64,000 nucleotides of DNA, taken from assembly GCA_963995505.1 (NCBI GenBank), contig OZ023198.1:11275141-11339140 (forward strand). The letters are read 5' to 3'. Shown one piece after another: positions 39,155-50,870 of this stretch (the first letter of the stretch is position 1; the number at the start of each line of letters is the position of its first letter). The position numbers and the translations under genes were made by a program. A model generated the notes under the pieces. It was not told where the DNA came from. It made no database searches and saw nothing but the letters and a program-made list of their open reading frames with translations. This stretch comes from Hypericum androsaemum (lineage: Eukaryota > Streptophyta > Magnoliopsida > Malpighiales > Hypericaceae).

Positions 39155-39474
39155 ATCGTCCGTGTTCTTTGGCTATATTTTTTTCAACTAATTTAAATCA
39201 TTTTATTATGGAAACATCCCATTTAGTACTTGTTGCTTTTGACCCGACGTGGCGGACACGTGGCGATTGAGCGAGATTAGTTAATGATGATGTGTAATCC
39301 AGTAAATTACCAAAATTGTTCCAATTTTTTATACAAATTTTCAGAAAATCCTCCATCTTCTTCCCCTCACCTCACACCAAACTTATCTACACATAGCCTA
39401 AAAAAAATAAAACAATTAAACAAAACTAATCCAAAATCACTTTCACTTCCAACTTTACATCCTCATCCAATTCA
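39155..39474. other. No gene seen
   Basis: The first 55 bp resemble 3925-3985. The rest is AT-rich. No ORF with a recognisable domain. Confidence 0.5.
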
Positions 39475-40296
39475 TGTTAGGAAATCAACAGCCAAGAGAA
39501 CAAGAACGCGCAAAGAACACGGACGCAAGAGATTACGTGGTTCGGCCTAATCCCTTACATAAGGAGAGAAATGATAACTTTTATTGATGAGTAGCCACAA
39601 AGTCTTACATAACTCTAGGATAACATGCCTTTACATAAAGACAAATACTTGTATATCAAGTAACCTATCTAGGTCACATAAGGAGTCCAAAACTGAATCA
39701 CAAACTAGTAAGGAAACAAATCGCAACGACACTTAGTGGTCGCTAGGTCCCTACATCTAATCCACTAGACTGAGTAGCCAGTACTGGAGCTTCAACAGAT
39801 TTGAGAGTAGGAGAAGAGTTATAAGTGGTACTCAACTGCATCTCATGTTGCCTAAGCAGATAAAGGACCATGCTCATCGCAGATAATGAATCCATAACAA
39901 GGATCTGTGTGTGAACATCAGCAAAGTTTTTGTTTAAACCAATAAGAAATCCAATAATCAGTTCTTGTTGCAGGTAGTTCTTAATTAGATTCACAGTAGC
40001 ACATGCAGTAGCAGAGTTTTCACCACAATCACAGTTAATCAGTGGCCTAAACTGGATCAACTGCTCACAAACACTCTTATACTTAGTGTAATAATCATTA
40101 ATAGATAAAATACCTTGGTCCAGAGATGAGATCTTGCATTTGAGCTCAGCGATCTGGATCATATCGCTTTCTGACTCGGATCCATCAATAAAAATTCTCC
40201 TTTCTCACCGTGGACGTAGGCACTAGGCCGAACCACGCTATCTCTTGTGTCTGTGTTCTTTGCGCATTTTGTTCTCTAATTGCTGAATTCATAACA
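39475..40296 (-). mobile_element. Fold-back structure enclosing a Copia gag fragment
   Basis: The ends are inverted copies of about 120 bp (39475-39595 and 40176-40296), starting TGTTA and containing GCGCAAAGAACAC, GTGGTTCGGCC and TTTATTGATG. They look like the same LTR end placed in opposite orientations. The minus-strand frame 39743-40162 reads like Copia gag (LQQELIIGFLIGLNKNFADV, then HTQILVMDSLS, CDCGE). No target duplication was found. Confidence 0.75.
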
Positions 40297-40659
40297 ATAC
40301 CCTTGTCCTTGAATCACATTGGGTACCCTCAGAGTAAGGCAACCTAGGTACCTCCGATCTTAAGTCACCTTAGTGCCCTCAGCCTCAAGTTAGGTGGAAC
40401 ACCTTTAGGTCATGCTAGCTTCTAATTACGGGTGGAAGGCCTTTCTCAAGTCGGGTCACTCACTTAGAGAGGTCAGACTCTTATTGGCTTGAGGGAGCTG
40501 TCTCACAATACCTATTATTAGTAAATCAATCACAGCTTAGAGCTCGGATCTCAAATTGAAGTGATTGAAGTTACTGTAGAAAAGTAAGACATAGATCTAC
40601 AACTTTATAGTTTATGACTTTTGTTAATTCAAAGTGGAAGAGAGTCAAAAAGTGGTTTG

Positions 40660-40990
40660 AAGTTAAAATTGCTGACCAGCTTTAGTCAGCAATTTTCCAA
40701 TCTGACCAGCTTCGGTCAGTGATTTTCTAATCAGACCAGCTTTGGTCTGCGATATTCTAGTTTGACCAGTCATAGTCAACAATTTTCCAGTCGGACCGAT
40801 GATGGTCAGCGATATTGATTTTTCAATTTGATAGAATTTGGTCAGTGATATTCTGGTCTGACCGGACATGGTTAGTGATTTTTTGGTCAGACCGAGGATG
40901 GTCAGCGATATTGATTGTCTTTTAAGGGTCAGCGATTTGCTTCTTGGTAGATAACGATCAGCAAATTCTAACCAGCTTCGGCCAACAACG
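40660..40990. repeat. Tandem repeat in the Gypsy 5' LTR
   Basis: About ten units of roughly 30 bp built on TGACCAGCTTCGGTCAG and GCGATATTGATT or AATTTTCCAATC. Only the first unit survives in the truncated 3' LTR (46750-46772). Confidence 0.85.
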
Positions 40991-41388
40991 GGATGTACCT
41001 CTTAAGGGTTAGCGGTTGCGGCCTAGGTCCAAAGAGTGGGCGATTTCACCTGGCTTCTAGGAGTTGGTGATTTAGGAAAGTCCTTGAGAGGTTGGTGATC
41101 GTAGGCTGACTTCGAGAAGCTAATGCTGGCTAGACCGAGTTAGACTAAGACATCAAGAGACCATACTAAACAGACTCTATTAGGGGTAACCTTAAAGAGT
41201 TCGGGCGTATTCGAACTCACAGGAGATAGGGATAGACTTCGAGAAGGATAAGAGTGCGAGGAAATCAGATACGCTTTTAGAGAAAGGTCCAGATTAGATA
41301 GGGATAAGGCATGGCTGAAGATAGACTTTGAGGACTTCGAGTCCGACTACAACACAACTTAGGAGGGAGGCCGTGTTACGCTTCTTCT

Positions 41389-41397
41389 CTATATAAG
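41389..41397 (+). promoter_or_regulatory. TATA box of the Gypsy 5' LTR
   Basis: CTATATAAG lies about 240 bp before the LTR end, in a position typical of the U3/R boundary. Confidence 0.5.
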
Positions 41398-41697
41398 CAA
41401 GGCTCAGGGAAAGGCAAAGAGACATCACAACACCACAAAAATCATATGAAAAACCCCTGCTATCTTTTTACTCTCTCTTAATACAATCTCTTTCCCTCAA
41501 TTCTCTATCCATTTAAGCGTATTTCTTTTACTTTTTCCTTTTCTGTGACTCGTTAGGATCGTCCTTGGGATGACCACTCCAGACCATCTCGAGTTTTTTT
41601 TTTTACGTTCTCGTTAGTTTTTCACACAATATTATTTTGGCACGCCTAGTGAGACTAAGGAGGGCATCAAAAAAGAGGCGATTCTAATACCACTGCC

Positions 41698-43370
41698 ATG
41701 TCAAAGATGGTTGCTACTAAAGTTACCCTCCCTCAGGCAAAATGTGATAACTCGAAGAACTTGACTCTCCCTCAGGGGAAGGCCGGCCTTACCAAAGACT
41801 CTTCACCGTCGACAGTCACCGCTCATACAGAGACCGATCCACTTACGGACGTCACTAAGGCCTCCCTCAAGATGGCCGAGAATATGAAAGGACTCAACAC
41901 CGCAGCCATGTTCGCATTCCACCAGAATAACCATCATGTCCTTAAGGACGTGTCAGAGCAATAACTCGCTATGTTACAAGACCTCTGGACAGACCTGCAG
42001 TCTGACTGGGAACATAGTCGAGCTAGCCAGTCCTAGATGACCTATGAACTTAGGACTAGTCTCTAGTCCACCTTGGAGAAAAATTGTAACCTTCACCAGA
42101 ACGGGTTGGACAGGTTCACTCATCAGTTGGCGGCTATCATAAACAGTGTCACAGGCAGGCTTGATCAAATGGCTCAAGAGATCAAAGTAACTGTCTGTGA
42201 CCAGACTGGGTTGACACAAGAGTTAATCAAGGGTCACATTGACGATACCCTATTTCTCATGACAAGAAGCTCGATCCAGACCATAGAGTGTGTCGCGACC
42301 ACCAAAAAGACCAACCTTGGAGCTACATGGATAATGGAGTAATGATACCCAAGATGGCTCCCTTGTCGTTACCATACCAGAGATCGATCACTCCCCAACC
42401 TCAGAGAGAGTGCAGTCGAACCCCTCCTACAGGGACCTCCAACTACCAAATGTTCCCAAGGTTCTTTACCCCGATGAGAACCCTGAACGTGAGTCCTACC
42501 AGGGCTCAAGGTATTATGATCTCGACTCAGCCCGAGCCATCTAGCGTCAACCAAGCGAGCGTCAATGGGCTAGAAGAAGACAAGCAAATCAAGGAGTCGA
42601 AGGCCAAAATAGCATTGTATGAAGCCGAGTCCAGGAGGATCCTTGCTAAATTTGAAGTAAGGTTCCGAACTGCGACTGTGACAAACCTTAGTACTTCATC
42701 GATTATAGGGGGCGTCTTAGGGTCCCCACTGGCTAAGGAGATCCTTAGACCTTCATCAGCCAAGAGCTTCATAGGACCTATACCGAGTGGACCACTATAG
42801 ACAATCGAGTCCCAGTTTGTGCCACGTGCGGTGAGCCTCCCTCACAAGAATAATCTCGTCCAGCCTCTACTACCAAGACTCGGGGGGTAACATCACCATC
42901 CGAGCTGTACAGGTATCTCCTATAAGGATGGAAAAGTGGATCAACAAAAGACTGGCTACCCTACGGCTATCAAACCCTTAGATATTTTAGCCGGAGAGCA
43001 AAATGCAAGCGTGATGAGCCAGGTGGAGGATGATAAGGTTAAGTCATCACCTTCTCAGGTTGGAAGGGTTGCATTGAGACACCAACCTAGTAGGCCAGTT
43101 CAATTTTGGTCATTGAAGCCATCAGATACTAAGAGTCACCCTTCAGTTATGCGATGTCATTGTGGAAGCATGCACGTGAAGAAGGATCAACCTGAATTAG
43201 CCGACAAGGGTAATGATCAACCTGAATGCGCTTGGGTTAGGAGAGACGTGCTCACTCGGTGGGCGACCAAGTAAGGTACCCTCCAGTCAAGTAGGAGTGA
43301 TGGTTGATCCATCCTAAATAAAAGAAAACTGACCCTAACACTCGGGGGGTAAGACTCGGGATGCAAGGAA

Positions 43371-43403
<33 letters not shown>

Positions 43404-43906
43404 ATAATGGCCTCTCAAAGACTGAGAAGTTCTTCCATCTAAGGGGAGCTGACGATACATGGAAGTCCCATCATCCTCGTATCAAGGTGAAACTTCAAGA
43501 TAGGCCCAACCCATGTCGGAGCACCTTTAACCGGCTTGGAGACAAGAGGGTTATTTATGAACCACCAACACAAGATGTCCTGACTAAGACTCAGAGACGT
43601 CGCCTTGAGAGAAAGGTCCAGAAATGGAAGCAAGTCGTTAAGGACCTCGAGAGACAACTAGCTAAACAAAGAGCCCTCCTAAGGGAGCAAAAGACCCTCC
43701 TAACTCGACCACAGATGAAACAACATTCAGCTCCAACTCAAGGCCGGGCCAAGGAGGGCAGAGCCTCTAAGGTAGATAAAAGAAGGCACCTCAAACATAT
43801 TAAAGAGGTTCACCCAGAGGCACCCACTGATCGACGTAAGAAGTTGACTCGCAAATGGGTACCTAAGGCGAGAGGTGAGATCCACCCTAGGAAAGGTATC
43901 CCTTAG
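41698..43906 (+). pseudogene. Gypsy gag-like region
   Basis: Open pieces at 41698-41964, 42073-42342, 42288-42800, 42936-43274 and 43361-43906 in changing frames. The last has a coiled-coil-like RRRLERKVQKWKQVVKDL stretch and a basic tail. No intact gag domain can be assembled; I infer gag from its place between the primer site and protease. Confidence 0.55.
43373..43402 (+). repeat. Run of 30 C
   Basis: A homopolymer of 30 cytosines, which would encode polyproline in one frame. It may be real slippage or a sequencing/assembly artefact. Confidence 0.9.
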
Positions 43907-43990
43907 GAGAACAAGGCTGATCAGAAAGGAAATAAGCCATCAGCCAACATTGACAACGGGTACTTCAATTTTAGAGATTTTCCAAACAAG

Positions 43991-44521
43991 GTGATAATTG
44001 ACGTTGTAGCCACTAGCTACGGGTCAAAACCCAACCAGCCAAGTCACCAAGAGGGAGATATGATTGAGGATAACCCTAATGAGGTTAAGGTAGGAGAGAG
44101 GCCTTCACCGGTACCCCTGGTAAAAGACTTCAACGATAGTATCAATATCACTAAGCCTACCTGGAGGACGTGTCAACACCTCAAGTACTTGTATGTCACG
44201 GCTCACATCCTTAAAAAGCTGGTGGGGAGGACACTCATAGAAAATAGGGTGGTTACAATCATCCTACCCCAATCGCTAATCAGAAAGCTAAATAATTGCC
44301 TTCTAGGGCGAGACTGGATCCACTCCAGTCAGTCGGCTACTGATTGGGTGAGAGCAACCTTCTATGATGGTTCCATGGTAACTACCATTGAGTCCCGGAG
44401 TGACATGGATTACCGGGTTGTTAGGTATACCAGCTCGGTCGACCAGGCAATTTCCTCTCCCCAGCGACCGGTTAGCACAACACCCGAGGGGCAGGCACTT
44501 TACCTTACTTATGAGGAGTGA
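43991..44521 (+). pseudogene. Gypsy aspartic protease remnant
   Basis: The segment HLKYLYVTAHILKKLVGRTL, then ILPQSLIRKLNNCLLGRDWI and HS, matches the Gypsy protease and its conserved GRDWIH end. The active-site Asp-X-Gly region reads LIENRVV, so catalysis is lost. A stop follows TYEE. Confidence 0.7.
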
Positions 44522-44806
44522 GGCTACAGGAGAGGTGACAAGGTAATTGGGGCTCTATACCTTGTCACCATATAAGTTGGCAGATTATGTCTTTCGAAAC
44601 AATGTCCAAGACCCCGTAGAGCTACTTAGGCAGAGTAACCTTTACATTGCCCCAACCAAGCCAGATAATGCCAGAGTTGAAGTGAAGGACCCTATATAGG
44701 AGGTATTGCCACTCTCAAACAAGGTCTCTATTGAATATCGATCCTAAGTTGGGCCGGGATGTCGGCCTCACCCATGACCTATAAGAAGAATGATGTTGGA
44801 GGTAGT

Positions 44807-46277
44807 TGAAAGGAAGGACTTTTACACCCCTCTTGCAATAAAGAGTAAGTAAGGGATTGTCGTCCCACAAGAACTAAGTTCTAGGCCACAAATATGACTC
44901 GATCACTAGTTTAGGACTACAAGTAATAGATTTGTTAATTCCAAATACGAGTTGGTTACTACAACGGCTAACTAGAAGATGATTTTAACAATAAAGGAAA
45001 GAGTGGGCTTGGTACCAATGACACCTAGATAACCAAATGTCATATGGGGTTTATTAAGTTCGTGTTATAGTCTGGGTGTTTCTAAAGTAACTAATCAATG
45101 CTTCTGCCATTAATTAGTCTAAATCGATTATTAATTAAGTTTAGTTAAACTAATCGTACTCTCGCAACTAATTAGCTACCTAATCTAACTAATTATCAAT
45201 TATAACCATCACCCTTTGGATAACTAACCACCTAATAAGATCTCTCATCAAAAGGCAACTAATTAACTAGTTAAATAGTCTATCAATCCAAACCCCTCCT
45301 AGCGATTAGCATTAATTACGATCATAATTAAGATGATCAAACAAGATTAAGTATTAAATTCATTAACTAGTTTACAAACCTTAGCATTTTAACCCCACTA
45401 GACCATAGGCTAAGTAGATGCCATCAATGCACCTAACCCACTAATCAACTACTCACACATATCAACTACACAACTAAATACATCTATTAAACAAAGCAAG
45501 TAAAGCATGAACATAAAAGAGAGGGTTAGAGAAAGCTCAAGATGATCTTCAAGCTTCCAAAAGGTCTCCTTTAAGTTCTCTACAAACTCCAACAATAACT
45601 AAGAGAGAGAGAGTGGAGTTGGTGAGTATTTTTGGGAAAATATCTAAGTTGTCTAAAAGTTCTAAGTTGACTTGCAAGGAAAGCCAATTACTATTTATAC
45701 AAAAATTTCCACTCAAACTAACTAAACTATTCCTAAAGTTCTAGCCAAGTAAAACCATCGACAATTCTGAAATGGGCCCAAAATGGTTCATGAATTCCGG
45801 TCCATCTCGGCTAGGCAAGTTCTTAGATTTGAAGCTTGATTTTGGACATATTTTTCACCCTCTTAGACTCCAAATTTGAAGAAGACCATCAGAGACAAAG
45901 TTGTAGCCACGGATGTCTTATTTCCAGAACCACCTCACTCGTCTCTATCGAACTTTGTATGCGAAAGTTATCTTCATTTGAGTCGCTTGAGGTCAGTCTA
46001 CCTAATGTCGTCGAGGTCCCGATCGTGCACCATTCTTCACGGCTGATCCAATCATCTTTGACACGATCCAAGGTGCACCAATATCCTCCTCGCATCTCCA
46101 CAAAGTTTTCTAGCAATAAATACGAATAAAACACAATAAAAATCACAAGAACTACACTAAAACATTCAAAGCAAGAAATATGACATTACATCAATACATA
46201 ACAAACAAAAATATTAGAAACAATAAAAAACCAACACTAAAACATACATAGATGATAGAGTATTTCCACACTCATCA
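44807..46277 (-). mobile_element. Solo LTR, 1471 bp, inserted in the Gypsy element
   Basis: On the minus strand it begins TGATGAGTGTGGAAATACTC and ends GTCCTTCCTTTCA. It is flanked by GTAGT at 44802-44806 and 46278-46282. Non-coding, with no internal domain. The orientation is a guess from the TG...CA ends, which fit either strand. Confidence 0.75.
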
Positions 46278-46363
46278 GTAGTCGACCCTCGCCTAACCTT
46301 ACAACATGAATATATGCCTTTAATTCTCCTTTGCCATTCGAATCAAAGGCATGTGGGGGGCAT

Positions 46364-46772
46364 TGTTTAAGTGCAAAAATAACATGTTGGAAGCTCGGGG
46401 TTGACTAGGGCGATCATGGAGGTACCTGTACTTGGATATCAACTTGTCTTGGCTGAGTCGGCTCAAGTCCGTTTGGGTACCCTCAACCCTAAATCGGCTT
46501 GGATACTCTTGGCCTTGAATCACATTAGGTACCCTCAGGGTAAGGCAACCTAGGTACCTCCGGCTTCAAATCACATTGGTGCCCTCAGCCTCAAGTTAGG
46601 TAGAAATCCCTTAGGTCGGGCCAGACACTTATTAAGGGTGGAAGGCCTTTCTCAAGTCGGGTCACTCACTTGGAGAGGTCGGACGCTAGTTCATGACTTT
46701 TGCTAATTCGAAGTGGAAGAGGGTCAAAAAGCAGTTTGAAGTTGAAATCATTGACCAGCTTCAATTTTCCAA
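46364..46772 (+). repeat. Gypsy 3' LTR, truncated
   Basis: Starts TGTTTAAGTGC directly after the polypurine tract. From about 46513 it matches the 5' LTR (from 40305). It stops after AATTTTCCAATC, which corresponds to the first unit of the LTR tandem repeat. Confidence 0.85.
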
Positions 46773-47079
46773 TCGCCTCCCTCTGCTTCCTCCTCATCGC
46801 CACCGCAGACGACGATGCCAGGTTCGCCGTGCTCGATTCCGACCCCCGTGGGGTAGGGGCATGTGCTCGTGACCCAAGTCAATATCTTTCTCCGTCTCTT
46901 CTTTTAAATGTTTGATTTCCTCAATTGGGTACTTTTATTTGTGTTCTTTATCATGTTAGTCGATGGTATTTGCTTGTGTCAATACCAAAATTTGGGACTT
47001 TCCTTGCCTAATAAGAGAAAGTGAAGAACTTTAGAGCTTAATTGTTGGGGTTTGGTTGCTGTATTGAGGTCTTGAAGTG

Positions 47080-47243
47080 AGTTTTGTTTGGTTGACTGTG
47101 CAACAAAACGGCAGCGTTTCAATTTCGGACAGGGGAGGAGCAGTCTGTGATGTCCTTTTGAAACCACAGGGACTCGTTTAAGAGGTTTTTTTACCACAGG
47201 GTCGTAAGTAAAAATTGGCCAAACTACAGGTACTAAAGTGAAG
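47080..47243. mobile_element. MULE-type terminal inverted repeat upstream of Asterix
   Basis: The right end reads CTACAGGTACTAAAGTGAAG then TTTTCCC, preceded by ACCACAGGG repeats, a pattern like the ends of the MULE-like pieces at 56205-56549 and 60876-61945. The matching left end is not visible, so this is a fragment. It stops about 88 bp before the Asterix ATG. Confidence 0.5.
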
Positions 47244-47330
47244 TTTTCCCAAACTAAAAAGGTGTGAATTGGGAATCAAATCCCCACTCCCAACTTCGCT
47301 TCGAAACGACAGCCAGAGAGAGAGAGAGAT

Positions 47331-48564
47331 ATGTCGTCGCATGGCAATCCCTCGCCGTCGAGCGATCCGCGCCAGCCGTCGGCGGCGAAGCCTTACGTGG
47401 CGCCGGTGGTGGCAGCCCAGGACCTGCCGGTGGACTACTCGGGGCTGATCGCCGTCGTCCTCGGCGTCGCCGGCGTCATGTTCAGGGTAAAAGTCGATCT
47501 CTTCACTTTCTCGATTAAATTTAATAAAAAAAATAAACTAAATCGGTTCGGAAAGTGGCTAACTTTGTTGGTTGTGGTGGGGGATCAGTATAAGCTGTGC
47601 TCGTGGCTAGCGATCATATTCTGTGCTCAGTCTCTGGTCAACACGCGGAACCTCGAGAACGATCTGAAGCAGATCTCCATGGCTTTGATGTGAGTTCCTT
47701 TCGTTCCGAAAGATTTTTCGCCTTTTTCGGTTTTGTTCGGTTGTGATTTGGTCTTGCTAGGGTTTTGTTTTTTGTTAGTTAAGACGTGAGATTAGGAAGA
47801 ATGTGAGCCCATGTAAGTCTTGAATTGGGCATTCTTGCAGATAGGCAGTCTTTCGTTCCTCGAATTGCCATGATTGCAATGATAGATGATTTAGATCTTT
47901 GGATCTGTTTGTTTCGTTTCCGATGTTTGGTACGTGCAAAGATAATTTGGCAAGGGACAATGTGTTTCGCATTCGAAACAAGGAGAGTTGTTTCCCCTTC
48001 CAGAAACCTCCATTACCCTGCCACCATCCTCACTTCCCTCCCCAACCCAAACACCAGAAATGTTTTCCAAACTCAATAATTTTTTTTGTTTTCTTGGAAA
48101 ATGATGTCCTGCGAAATAAATGGAGTCTTATCATGTAGTTACTTTGCTGGGACTCGTGGGATTCAATATCTATGTACCTTTAGTTGTTGAATATGCAAAT
48201 TCTGGGAATGTCTCTAGGAATAGTTATGTTCGTGAATGATATGCTTATTCGTGATTTACAATAGTGAAAGTTCATCAGAAATTGGTTCTTTTCCATTTGA
48301 TTATGTAATTAGAATTGTGATGCTATGATTACTTCAGTTAACCAGGGGTGTACCCTTTATTATCATCTATGATTGCTCTTGCCGGAACTTGAAGTACTCT
48401 ATGACTATCGGCTATCTGACTGTAATAAGATCGAGAACGCTCTGTTCTAGTCTTGAACCCCTCTTCTGACTTATGTTCACTTGTATGCCAGGTTTTCTAT
48501 CATGGGTTTGGTAACCAATTATATGAACTCCATGGGACCTCGGCCGTCCGGCAAACAGAAGTGA
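47331..48564 (+). CDS. Protein Asterix (PAT complex subunit, UPF0139 family)
   Basis: A small ER membrane protein of 109 residues, homologous to animal WDR83OS/Asterix, which works with CCDC47 in the PAT complex to chaperone nascent multi-pass membrane proteins. Exons 47331-47486, 47589-47689 and 48492-48564, all GT-AG, joined frame intact. Seen: an N-terminal SSDPRQPSAAKPYVAPVV segment (the DPR-P motif is shared with the animal protein), a hydrophobic helix at 36-51, YKLCSWLAIIFCAQSLVN at 53-70, then ENDLKQISMALMFSIMGLV and a short basic tail. Its length matches the family. A GA-rich stretch lies just before the ATG, and a MULE end sits 88 bp upstream. It converges on the glycosyltransferase. 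Confidence 0.93.
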
Positions 48565-49354
48565 GGATGTTCAAGCTCAAGACTGAAAGAAGCACGAGCA
48601 AAGATCTGCAGACTCCTCGATAGTGATTGCTAACTTGTAGAGAATGCTGGTTGTTTTGGTTATGAGATGAAACGACATGTACCGTTACTTCTTCAGATTT
48701 TCGTTGTAGTAATGGCTTTGAATCCTCCTGCTTGGCAACTTCGTCTCAATGCATTTTGAACAGCCTGTTTTTGGTGTCTGTTTGAAGTAGATTAGCCTTT
48801 TGCTTTATTTGATGAACCCTCTCGTACTCGACGTTCAGTTCTGTTTGTTTGCAAGAGAACCTGAGTTCAATCTGCCCCCAACTTATATATGTTCAGACCT
48901 TAGTGACGGATGAGAAAGGAAGGGAATGGTTGAACTCTTCTTTTGATGCCAATCTTATATATGTTCTGCAGTTGGTATATATTACAAAAAATGTCCTGCC
49001 CTAAAACAATAGTATTCTTTGATAATTGTTTAGATCAACACAAGACAGGTGAAAAAGAGGAATCTATGGAAATTCTTTTATGTCAGAGTCAGTTGATCAA
49101 ACGAGTTGCATGGTCCGTTATGCTCGCACGACCTACATTTGAAAGCACGAGAGACAGTGTGAAGATCGTGTAAATTTCAGTCCGATGAACTTTTTTGAGA
49201 GGACGTGTTGGAGAGAATCCTACATCAGAAGTTGTCAATGGGTTGTTTTTGTTTATAAATGTAGAAGATACACATACTTATTGCTTTAAGGTTGGTAGAT
49301 ATGGAAATTCTACAGAATCCAATAGCAATTACAAGAAAAAATCAAGGCTAATCT
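48565..49354. other. No gene seen
   Basis: The space between the convergent Asterix and glycosyltransferase genes, probably both 3' UTRs. A 76-codon frame at 48943-49173 has no recognisable domain. Confidence 0.5.
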
Positions 49355-50870
49355 CTATTCCTTTAGGAGCTCAATGAAGCTTGACAAATTGTTGAAAGAA
49401 GATCCTCCTTCCCTGACACTCCTTCTGGCCATTTCCTTGAGACCAAGTGAGTTAGTCCTTATAACATCATCACAGAGCAGCTCCACAATCTTTCCCATGA
49501 TTTGATCTCTTGAAACAATTTGAGACTGATCAGGTCTGGTGGGAGTAGGAACCAATTCAATGCCAACCTTCCAAGTCTCACAAATGTACCTTTTGTTGCA
49601 GAACTGATCAGCAAACTGAGGCCAGCATAGGAAAGGCACTCCCATGCTAAGGCCTTCGAGGGTCGAGTTCCACCCGCAATGGGAGAAGAAACATCCGACG
49701 GATGGGTGAGCAAGGACTTTCTCTTGGGCCGCCCATTGCACTACCTGGCCTCTGGTACCTACTCGTTCTATGAACCCATCGGGGAACTCAATATCGGCGG
49801 TGGTTGCTCCATTCCTGAGTTTGGCTCCTACAACCCAGAGAAACGGGCGGCCTGCGAGTTCAAGCCCGTGTGCTAATTCTTCGAATTGTTTCTCGTTGAA
49901 GGATGTTGTGCTGCCAAATGCTGCATATACAACTGATCTTTCGGGCTGTGTATGGAGCCAGGCTAAGCTTGTCACGTCCTCAGGGAAGAAGCTTCCTGTG
50001 GTATGTCTGGGAGACTTGCTCGAAAGGACTGGACCGATTTGGAGGATGTTGGGGATCAAGTCACAAGCCAATGGCTCAATCTCGGAGAATGAGTTTGCCA
50101 GAATCCAATCCGCGAGCTTGATGGCTTCAACTGTTCTCAATGTATAGCGAGTGAATATATACCTTTGCGCGCTTGGATTATCCGGACAGCACCACGGAAG
50201 CTCTTTTGCAGTACAGGCAAGCCTTCCATTTGACAGATACACAGGCTCATCATCTTTCATCGGAATGCCTGCACAAAGAATCAAGCCACTTTATGTACTA
50301 TCGCCTCCCGGTTCGTTTTTAAAAACATTGTAAACAAGGGTACATACCATCGGAATCTATGATTCCAGACCTGATCAGCTCAGGAACAAGCAGAACCAGG
50401 GCCAAGTTCCTGACTCCAGCAAGAGCAACAGCAGCTGACCTGATCCCCATCCTCTTGGCTACCTCCACCGCCCATCCGGCCGACGAATCAGCAACAACAC
50501 AAGTCACCGTCTCCTCAGGGCCACTCCCTCCATATCCATTGATCTCCTCAACCAGCTCCTGCAACCTACCAGGCGCGGTACGCAGGACGCTCTCCGTCAG
50601 CTTGACACGGTCCCTCCTGTCTTGTTCGGACAGCAACCCGTCAGGAACCGAGGCCAGGCTTATCTGCCATTGATCCACCACCCCCTCCCCCGCCGCAGCC
50701 ACGATCTTTTCGTGCACGAACTCCGTGTTGAAGAACGTGACCTTGACCCCATTTTCTGCCAACTTGTGGGCCAGTTTCATCAGGGGAGCAACATGGCCCT
50801 GTGCTGGACATGGTACAACTATGACGTGAGGCATCCGAGCCATTGTTGAGTTGCTTCCGGACATGGCCAT
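49355..50870 (-). CDS. Family-1 UDP-glycosyltransferase, UGT83A-like
   Basis: A cytosolic enzyme that transfers sugar from UDP-sugar to small acceptors; the acceptor cannot be read from the sequence. Exons 50870-50348 and 50268-49355 with a 79-bp GT-AG intron give 478 residues, normal for the family. Seen: N-terminal PHVIVVPCPAQGHVAPLMKL with catalytic-type His26; partner Asp128 in CVVADSS; the 44-residue PSPG box at 353-396, from WAAQEKVLAHPSVG through HCGWNSTLEG to FADQ, ending in Gln as in glucosyltransferases. The ATG at 50870 is used because the longer frame starts at TTG; Met10 is a possible alternative. The intron position and sequence style suggest UGT83A. No lesion seen. An O-methyltransferase exon lies upstream, an arrangement repeated near 57 kb. 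Confidence 0.94.

Larger units (their letters stand above)
40297..46772 (+). mobile_element. Degenerate Gypsy (Ty3-like) element
   Basis: A 5'-truncated LTR (40297-41628), a primer-site region (TTGGCACGCCTAGTGAGAC at about 41637), gag-like frames, a protease remnant, and a 3' LTR (from 46364) preceded by ATGTGGGGGGCAT. The 3' LTR is cut at about 46772. There is no polymerase or integrase. A solo LTR (44807-46277) is inserted near the 3' side. The primer-site style suggests the Tat/Athila group, which is inference. Confidence 0.82.

Noticed and set aside
40663..40869. Repetitive 68-residue protein
   Set aside because: It is a translation of the tandem repeat in the Gypsy LTR.
43361..43560. 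Polyproline protein
   Set aside because: The prolines come from a C homopolymer inside a decayed Gypsy element; frames change on both sides.
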